This document shows positions 59,075-64,000 of a stretch of 64,000 bases of DNA, one piece after another (positions within the stretch are counted from its first letter, which is position 1; the number at the start of each line of letters is the position of its first letter). The stretch lies in contig NC_009614.1 of the NCBI RefSeq assembly GCF_000012825.1, forward strand, positions 4,216,001 through 4,280,000. The letters run 5' to 3'. The notes beneath the pieces were generated by a model. That model saw only the letters and a list, made by a program, of their open reading frames with translations. It was not told the DNA's origin and ran no database searches. Source of the DNA: Phocaeicola vulgatus ATCC 8482. GTDB lineage: Bacteria > Bacteroidota > Bacteroidia > Bacteroidales > Bacteroidaceae. The position numbers and the translations under genes were made by a program.

Positions 59075-59264
59075 ATCTTTCTACTTTTTGGATATACCAA
59101 TGGCCTATGAGAATAGGGTACACCAGATTTGTGTGGTATTCTCATTACATATTCAAATTGATAAAATCCAGTTCCTACTATTATGGTTTGTCTCCCAATA
59201 ATGAATTAAGTGGCTATACTCTGGGAGGATGACGAGGTTAAGTATAGTCGCTGTCGTTTTTAAT

Positions 59265-59582
59265 CTAGTCTTTTTTATCTTGCTTACGTACTTGTTTAGT
59301 TCTTACTTGAACTTTTTTAAAGTAGTCTTGAGTGGTCCGCTGGAGAAGTCTAAGGTCTGCAGTTCTGTATTCTAACTTGCCTGGTCGTTTGCACGGTTCA
59401 ACCTTTCCTTCTTTCCGCCAGCGTTCAACATTACGTCTGCCAAATAATCTCCAGGCCTTGTTTTGACTGATGTATTCAGGGTCATCATGAGTGGATTGAA
59501 TCATGTTGGCGATTCTAGCTGCTAGGTCATTGGCGAACTCTTCGTATGGAATCATTCGGTCCGAGAATTCTAGAACATTCAT
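59265..59582 (-). CDS. HTH-like small protein
   Basis: 105 aa. SQNKAWRLFGRRNVERWRKEGKVEPCKRPGKLEYRTADL resembles HTH_17-type proteins but with a changed recognition helix; the C-terminal tail is rich in Lys and Gln (QVRTKQVRKQDKKD). It lies upstream of the replication genes. Role not determined; probably DNA-binding. Confidence 0.65.
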   Translation of the reverse strand: MNVLEFSDRMIPYEEFANDLAARIANMIQSTHDDPEYISQNKAWRLFGRRNVERWRKEGKVEPCKRPGKLEYRTADLRLLQRTTQDYFKKVQVRTKQVRKQDKKD

Positions 59583-59598
59583 AGGACTCAGGTTTACT

Positions 59599-59790
59599 CT
59601 ACGAAACTCGTGTAACCATAATCGTGTGGGTCTCCCGATTTGTTCTGGTTTTGAACTGTCGGTTGAGAATCATTCCCAGTTCGGAAGCTTGTGTTCGAAC
59701 ACTTTTCATCTTTTCGATGGGGAACTCCATGCTTTCGCCTACTTCAAGAGAAACGAGCGCAGGACGAATTTTTGTAGAAATTTCATTCAT
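59599..59790 (-). CDS. small protein of unknown function
   Basis: 63 aa. EVGESMEFPIEKMKSVRTQASELGMILNRQFKTRTNRETHTIMVTRVS, a pattern of beta strand-helix-beta strand. Separated from the next gene by 16 bp. A relative of short DNA-binding or anti-restriction proteins cannot be excluded; I do not recognise it. Confidence 0.6.
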   Translation of the reverse strand: MNEISTKIRPALVSLEVGESMEFPIEKMKSVRTQASELGMILNRQFKTRTNRETHTIMVTRVS

Positions 59791-59933
59791 AAAACTTTGA
59801 TGTTTGATGTTTAATGTTTAACTTTGCCCATGGTTATGGGTTTGTACACCGCAAATTAAATGATTTATGTTTATATAACCAATAAATGTTTGATGTTTTT
59901 TTGAGCTTCAATTAAAAATTTCGTTCGGATGCT

Positions 59934-60383
59934 ATGAGTATAGGAATAAAACATGTTCATATAGGCAGGGAGATTGATAAACGACGTCTAGAGCTAGGTA
60001 TCAGTAAATCAGAGCTTGGGCGGCGTATTCATGTACCCCAGCAGCACATCAACCGCATTCTGGAGAAAGAAACCATCGACACAGGCAAACTTATAGATAT
60101 AAGTGTAGCCTTGGAGAAGAATTTCTTTGATTTGTATGCTTCCGATACGCACAACGTATCTGCATATTTAGCAGCAGTGTCCATTCATGGAGATGCCAAT
60201 AATATGATTGGCGAATCGGAAGTGGCGAGTGAGCTGTCCCAAACGAAAGTTGTTTTGGAGGAAAAAGACAAGACCATTCAAGTTCTAACTGACGAGATCA
60301 AACGTCTGGAGGAATCACTTGAGGATAAAACACTCATCATATCCTTCTATAAGGAGAAGGTGGGTGAACCCATAAAGAAATAA
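59934..60383 (+). CDS. XRE-type regulator with C-terminal coiled coil
   Basis: 149 aa. HVHIGREIDKRRLELGISKSELGRRIHVPQQHINRIL (HTH, residues about 8-45), then a central part and a coiled coil (LEEKDKTIQVLTDEIKRLEESLEDK, about 108-132). It is divergent from the small minus-strand genes, with a promoter region at 59791-59933. It may repress the operon that runs left, or the element's transfer functions. Confidence 0.82.
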   Translation: MSIGIKHVHIGREIDKRRLELGISKSELGRRIHVPQQHINRILEKETIDTGKLIDISVALEKNFFDLYASDTHNVSAYLAAVSIHGDANNMIGESEVASELSQTKVVLEEKDKTIQVLTDEIKRLEESLEDKTLIISFYKEKVGEPIKK

Positions 60384-60754
60384 CCATAGTATTAACCATA
60401 GTTGCCTAGTCTGGAGAGATTGGTAGAGCTTGTAGTGAGTACAAGATTTTAGTGAAGAAATTGATTTGAGTTGCAGAGTCAGAGCTTGCCATCAAAGTGT
60501 AAGCATCTGATAGTTAAGCCAACTTTTCAACGATGCCTTTAAGCCATGATGGAAAATCCATCAAACTTTAAGCTTTAAATAAACATTCGCTTACACTCCG
60601 CTTACAACGATAGTGTTAGCAGTTGAATATCATAGCTATATTAGAGTGGCTCAGGCTGCTGTTGAAGATATGAAGTAAATTGAATATTTTCTGAATATAA
60701 AGGTGGGAGGTGCTTGGAATAAGTACCTCCTACTCTATTTTTATGGCATTTTAT
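60384..60754. other. probable boundary between element and chromosome, no gene seen
   Basis: 371 bp with no open frame. Element-type genes end at 60383 and chromosomal-type genes begin at 60811, so one end of the ICE probably lies here. I cannot see a duplicated att core, a tRNA gene or an obvious inverted repeat. Confidence 0.45.
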
Positions 60755-60785
60755 TTTTTCAATAAAAACATAGTTTATACATTTG
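60755..60785 (+). promoter_or_regulatory. promoter of the chromosomal dipeptidase gene
   Basis: TTT (60755-60757), 20 bp, TACATTTG (60778-60785), a fair match to the Bacteroides consensus, with the ATG 25 bp downstream. Confidence 0.6.
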
Positions 60786-60810
60786 CCTGCAAGACAAAAT
60801 CTATATTCAT

Positions 60811-62667
60811 ATGAAAAACAAATGCCTCTTAGTATTACTGTTAGCTTTGGGATGTTGCCATGTACAAGCACAAAAAAGTCAAAAGGATCCTTTGTCCGAA
60901 GCACTCGTCCGGTTGAATCAAAAAGTGGATTCCGAATTGATTCCCGAAATAAAAAGGTTTCCCCTGATTGGAATTTCCACAGATATAAGTCCGAAACGGA
61001 CAGCCGTAAACACGGCATATGTACAGTCAGTCATTCTCTCTGGAGGAATTCCTTACATGATACCTGTAACGGATAATGTAGAAATACTGCGTCAAATTGT
61101 ATCCCGGCTGGACGGAATTGTCTTTACAGGTGGAGAAGACATCCAACCAATGTATTATGGCGACCTTCCTTATGAAAAACTGGAAGAAGTAAGTCCCGCC
61201 CGGGATACCTTCGACTTGATGGTGCTGAAAATGGCCGCAGATCGGAATATTCCCATATTAGGAATTTGCAGGGGACTACAATTAATGAATGTAGCTTTCG
61301 GTGGAACTTTATATCAAGATCTGCCCACGCAACATCCTTCAAGTGTCAACCATCGCCAAAAAGAATCCGGCACTACCACCACCCATCCGATATCCATCAT
61401 AAAGGGAAGCAAGTTGGCAGACATTACAGGACAAGAAGTGCTGCAAGTCAATACATTCCATCATCAGGCTATCCAGAAATTGGCACCGGGATTCAAAATC
61501 ACGGCTTGGGCACCCGACAGCATAGCGGAAGCTATAGAAGCTTATCCCATACGACAAATGATAGGTGTGCAATTTCATCCGGAAATATTTACAGCTGCCG
61601 GAGATACCACCATGCATAAATTATTTAAATTTCTGGTGAATAAGGCTGACACATTTAATCTGGCCAAAGATATCCATAGCCGTATCCTTTCCATTGACAC
61701 TCATACAGACACTCCTCTTTGGTTTAAAAACGGTTACAGTGTAGGCCTGAGAAAAGACAACATGGTCAGCATCCCCAAAATGGAGGAAGGCAAATTGGAC
61801 GCACAGTTCCTAGCCGCATTTATATGGCAGGGGAAACGGGATGACGCATCTTCACAAAAAGCCGTAGAAAGCACCACCCGATTAATTCAATCCATTTATG
61901 ACGAAGTAGAGCAATACAAAGATTTTTGTGGCATCGCCCTTACGGAAGAGGATTTGGTACGTTTAAAGAATGAAGGCAAGAAAGCTTTCTTTATAGGGAT
62001 CGAGAATGGTTACGCCATCGGCAAGGACTTAAAAAATATAAAAAAATACAAACAGATGGGAGTTAATTATATAACTCTCTGCCATTCTTATGATAACGAT
62101 ATTTGCCATTCGTCCACTCATACGGAAGATGCGACTCAAGGACTGACACAGTTTGGTCGTGAGGTAGTGAAGGAAATGAACCGGTTAGGTATTATGATAG
62201 ACATATCACATGCCAGTGAAGGTACTTTCTGGGATGTGATAAAATATAGTGCACAACCTATCATCGCCTCTCATTCCTCGTCAAAGGCTTTATGCGACCA
62301 TGACCGTAATCTAACAGACGAACAACTCCGTGCCCTAGCGAAAAATGGCGGAGTGGCACAGTTATGTCTCCTCGATGCCTATATCAATAAAAAAACAAAA
62401 GCCGCATCCATTTGTGATGCAGTCGAACATTTGGACCACATGATTAAAGTAGCCGGCATAGACCATGTAGGAATAGGTACAGACTTTGATGGCGGTGGTG
62501 GTCTGCAAGGATGTAGAGGAGATAATGACTTAATTAATCTGACCATAAAAATGATTGAAAAAGGATATACAGAAGAAGACTTAAGGAAGATTTGGGGAGG
62601 TAATCTCTTGAGAGTAATGAAGCAAGTACAGGAAGCACCACTTCTTTCTTCAAAAAAACGCAGATAA
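60811..62667 (+). CDS. glutamine-amidotransferase-like (C26) and membrane dipeptidase (M19) fusion
   Basis: 618 aa with a signal peptide (MKNKCLLVLLLALGCCHVQA). Domain 1 (about 45-275): GIVFTGGEDIQPMYYG, nucleophile Cys153 in LGICRGLQLMN, His256 and Glu258 in GVQFHPEI, the triad of gamma-glutamyl hydrolase-type enzymes. Domain 2 (about 290-600): HTDTP with zinc ligands His298 and Asp300, IMIDISHASEGTFW and ASHSSSKALCDH, as in renal dipeptidase. The protein probably degrades gamma-glutamyl and other dipeptides in the periplasm. A common chromosomal protein of Bacteroides, here the first after the element. Confidence 0.9.
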   Translation: MKNKCLLVLLLALGCCHVQAQKSQKDPLSEALVRLNQKVDSELIPEIKRFPLIGISTDISPKRTAVNTAYVQSVILSGGIPYMIPVTDNVEILRQIVSRLDGIVFTGGEDIQPMYYGDLPYEKLEEVSPARDTFDLMVLKMAADRNIPILGICRGLQLMNVAFGGTLYQDLPTQHPSSVNHRQKESGTTTTHPISIIKGSKLADITGQEVLQVNTFHHQAIQKLAPGFKITAWAPDSIAEAIEAYPIRQMIGVQFHPEIFTAAGDTTMHKLFKFLVNKADTFNLAKDIHSRILSIDTHTDTPLWFKNGYSVGLRKDNMVSIPKMEEGKLDAQFLAAFIWQGKRDDASSQKAVESTTRLIQSIYDEVEQYKDFCGIALTEEDLVRLKNEGKKAFFIGIENGYAIGKDLKNIKKYKQMGVNYITLCHSYDNDICHSSTHTEDATQGLTQFGREVVKEMNRLGIMIDISHASEGTFWDVIKYSAQPIIASHSSSKALCDHDRNLTDEQLRALAKNGGVAQLCLLDAYINKKTKAASICDAVEHLDHMIKVAGIDHVGIGTDFDGGGGLQGCRGDNDLINLTIKMIEKGYTEEDLRKIWGGNLLRVMKQVQEAPLLSSKKRR

Positions 62668-62732
62668 TACCCAAACAAGGATAATTAAAAATATATAGAA
62701 ATATCCTATTATCATTTTTCGGAAATTATCAG

Positions 62733-62760
62733 GGCTGTCTCACCAATGGACAGCCTCTTT
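62733..62760 (+). terminator. terminator after the dipeptidase gene
   Basis: GGCTGTC (62733-62739) / GACAGCC (62749-62755), then TCTTTTTG. Confidence 0.8.
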
Positions 62761-62818
62761 TTGTAACTTACAGTTTAATAGTAAAAGAAATAAGACAGAC
62801 CTTATTCCCCTCTCCTCA

Positions 62819-62908
62819 CCATAGGAATTTTCCTATTACAAATAGGGAAACTCTCCTTTACAAATAGGAATATTCCGTTTATTGTATCATTCCCTCCACT
62901 TATCTTTG
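62819..62908 (+). promoter_or_regulatory. promoter and repeat-rich operator region of the lipoprotein gene
   Basis: The -7 box TATCTTTG (62901-62908) lies 36 bp from the ATG. Upstream, ATAGGAA TT TTCCTAT is a palindrome (62821-62836) and TTACAAATAGG occurs twice about 23 bp apart (62836, 62859), covering the -33 region: likely a regulator-binding array. Confidence 0.55.
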
Positions 62909-62943
62909 TGACATAAGAAAAACAAATTTTAAAATTAACGGAT

Positions 62944-63381
62944 ATGAGAACAAAAATACTGAAATACTTCGGAATGGTAGTTGTACTGATAATAATGGTT
63001 AACCTAACCTCCTGTGAAGTATCCATAGAAAGTTGGTACGATGATGATGATTACAGCGAAATATATTACAGAACCACTCGGGAACTATGCAGCCGGACCT
63101 GGCAAGAAACTTGGGAACAAGACGGTGAATACTACACACAACGACTAGACTTTTACGAAAATAGAACAGGCACAGACATCATACGAATAGAACATCGAAA
63201 CGGCTATGTAACCGAAGACAGGTACAATTTTGAATGGAGATGGGATAACAGCGCACAGACATGTATCCGTATGGTTTACGGTCCCAGTGACATTTCATAT
63301 TTTGAAAATATATGGTTGGCCGGAAACTTCTTAAAAGGCACATTGGATGGTGTCAATGTAAATTTCACAGGAATCAGGTAA
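62944..63381 (+). CDS. lipocalin-like lipoprotein
   Basis: 145 aa. The signal sequence ends NLTSC (lipobox, Cys about residue 22). The rest alternates beta strands: RTWQETWEQDGEYYTQRLDFYENRTGTD and YNFEWRWDNSAQTCIRMVYG, a small barrel of the lipocalin-like domain type common in Bacteroidales. Chromosomal; preceded by a repeat-rich promoter and followed by a bidirectional terminator. Confidence 0.75.
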   Translation: MRTKILKYFGMVVVLIIMVNLTSCEVSIESWYDDDDYSEIYYRTTRELCSRTWQETWEQDGEYYTQRLDFYENRTGTDIIRIEHRNGYVTEDRYNFEWRWDNSAQTCIRMVYGPSDISYFENIWLAGNFLKGTLDGVNVNFTGIR

Positions 63382-63390
63382 AAAAAAAAA

Positions 63391-63423
63391 AGCGGGATGA
63401 TACCCAACACATATCATCCCGCT
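63391..63423. terminator. bidirectional terminator
   Basis: AGCGGGATGAT (63391-63401) / ATCATCCCGCT (63413-63423), with A12 on the left and a T-rich right flank. Confidence 0.88.
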
Positions 63424-63441
63424 CTCCTTTTTCCAAATACA

Positions 63442-64000
63442 CTACTCAACTTTAATACTCTTTACCGGATTCTCATTAGCAATACGCCAAGCTCTAACAA
63501 CGACACACACCACTATCAGAGCGATAATCACCAATGCTGTTCCGACAAAATACAACGCATTCATATCTATCGTTTCGGCAAATTGATCCAACCAAGCCTT
63601 TCCTGTAAAGTACGATACTACAATTCCCATCAAGACCGATGGGACAGCAACATATAATATATCACGGGACAGCAACCGAAGAATAGTCGAAGCTTCAGCA
63701 CCATTCACCTTACGGATAGCTATTTCCTTACTGCGACGTTGTGTTTCATCATTCACGTAACCTATCAACCCCATAACAACAATAAGCAAAATAAAAGTAG
63801 AAGTAATCCATACAGAATTACGAAAACGATATACATTGCGATAGATTTCCTTCAGCATGGTATCTATCGGAATAAATTCCAATGCCTTAGTGGAATGCAC
63901 CTGCTCCATGTATTCGTTCAGCTTTTTCAAACTCTCATCGTATGGCTGCTTTAAACGTACATCAAAAGTGTGACTGGTATTATGACTATAAACCAAAGCC
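63442..64000 (-). CDS. ABC transporter permease (MacB/FtsX type), C-terminal part
   Basis: The frame is open to the window edge, 185 codons. It has three membrane segments (about WITSTFILLIVVMGLIGYVN, DILYVAVPSVLMGIVVSYF, LYFVGTALVIIALIVVCVVV) and the characteristic NDETQRRSKEIAIRKVNGAEAS loop and final ENPVKSIKVE of FtsX-type permeases. It would export or signal across the inner membrane; the upstream part is outside the window. Confidence 0.85.
   Translation of the reverse strand, partial: ALVYSHNTSHTFDVRLKQPYDESLKKLNEYMEQVHSTKALEFIPIDTMLKEIYRNVYRFRNSVWITSTFILLIVVMGLIGYVNDETQRRSKEIAIRKVNGAEASTILRLLSRDILYVAVPSVLMGIVVSYFTGKAWLDQFAETIDMNALYFVGTALVIIALIVVCVVVRAWRIANENPVKSIKVE

Noticed and set aside
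60384..60810. tRNA gene as attachment site
   Set aside because: No cloverleaf or conserved tRNA arms could be found by eye in this region.

Overview
The window is Bacteroidales DNA, most likely Bacteroides or Phocaeicola. Promoters follow the Bacteroides pattern (TTG, 19-20 bp, TAnnTTTG), the conjugation genes are of the TraG/J/K/M/N/O type, and the right-hand chromosomal genes (glutamine-amidotransferase/M19 dipeptidase fusion, lipocalin-like lipoprotein, MacB/FtsX-type permease) are typical of that group. About 60 kb belongs to an integrative conjugative element (ICE) or a closely related large conjugative element. Its left end lies outside the window. Its right end is somewhere in about 60.4-60.8 kb. 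No integrase or relaxase gene is visible, so both are presumably to the left.

Layout. (1) 1-999: the 3' part of a group II intron sits inside the VirB4-like ATPase gene traG, next to its Walker B motif. (2) 987-11328: mating-pair-formation genes (three periplasmic TraI-like or coiled-coil proteins, TraJ, TraK, a TraL-position protein, TraM, TraN, TraO), then the coupling ATPase and a TraX-like membrane protein. (3) 11312-14276, minus strand: an AT-rich cargo operon with its own promoter, encoding an HNH/membrane protein split by a possible -1 frameshift at an A7 run, and a coiled-coil partner. (4) 14470-25518: transfer-accessory and DNA-processing genes (muramidase, DUF3945 protein, a protein with a MutS domain I, ArdC-like antirestriction protein, toprim protein, a third TraI-like protein, zinc ribbon, lipoproteins, histone-H1-like protein, PcfK/PcfJ). 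(5) 25870-32884: parA and a DUF3408 gene, then a second DUF3408 copy with a wrecked parA; between them lies a four-gene operon DprA-HAD-HIRAN-PRTase. (6) 32971-44898, minus strand: RecD2-like helicase and a type I restriction-modification locus with an embedded DUF262/DUF1524 protein, an EVE-like protein and a small XRE regulator. (7) 45029-45830: 2.5 copies of a 325-bp unit made of strong hairpins, one with covarying stems. (8) 46238-60383: small ICE genes, an excisionase-like gene, iteron-like repeats, a second PRTase + SLOG gene pair, UmuD and a frameshifted UmuC, XRE + HNH genes, HU, a Schlafen/AlbA ATPase, a CHC2 primase-helicase and small HTH genes. (9) 60811-64000: chromosome.

How it fits together. 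The tra block would build the mating channel and the muramidase would open the wall. The coupling ATPase, ssDNA-directed proteins and primases would process the transferred strand. ArdC and the type I system would manage restriction conflicts, and ParA/DUF3408 and HU would help maintenance. The strongest candidate for an undescribed system is the DprA-HAD-HIRAN-PRTase operon. A second, independent PRTase + SLOG (YpsA-like) pair at 48.2-49.3 kb in the same element repeats the idea of coupling a ComF-like phosphoribosyltransferase to a DprA/SLOG-fold protein.
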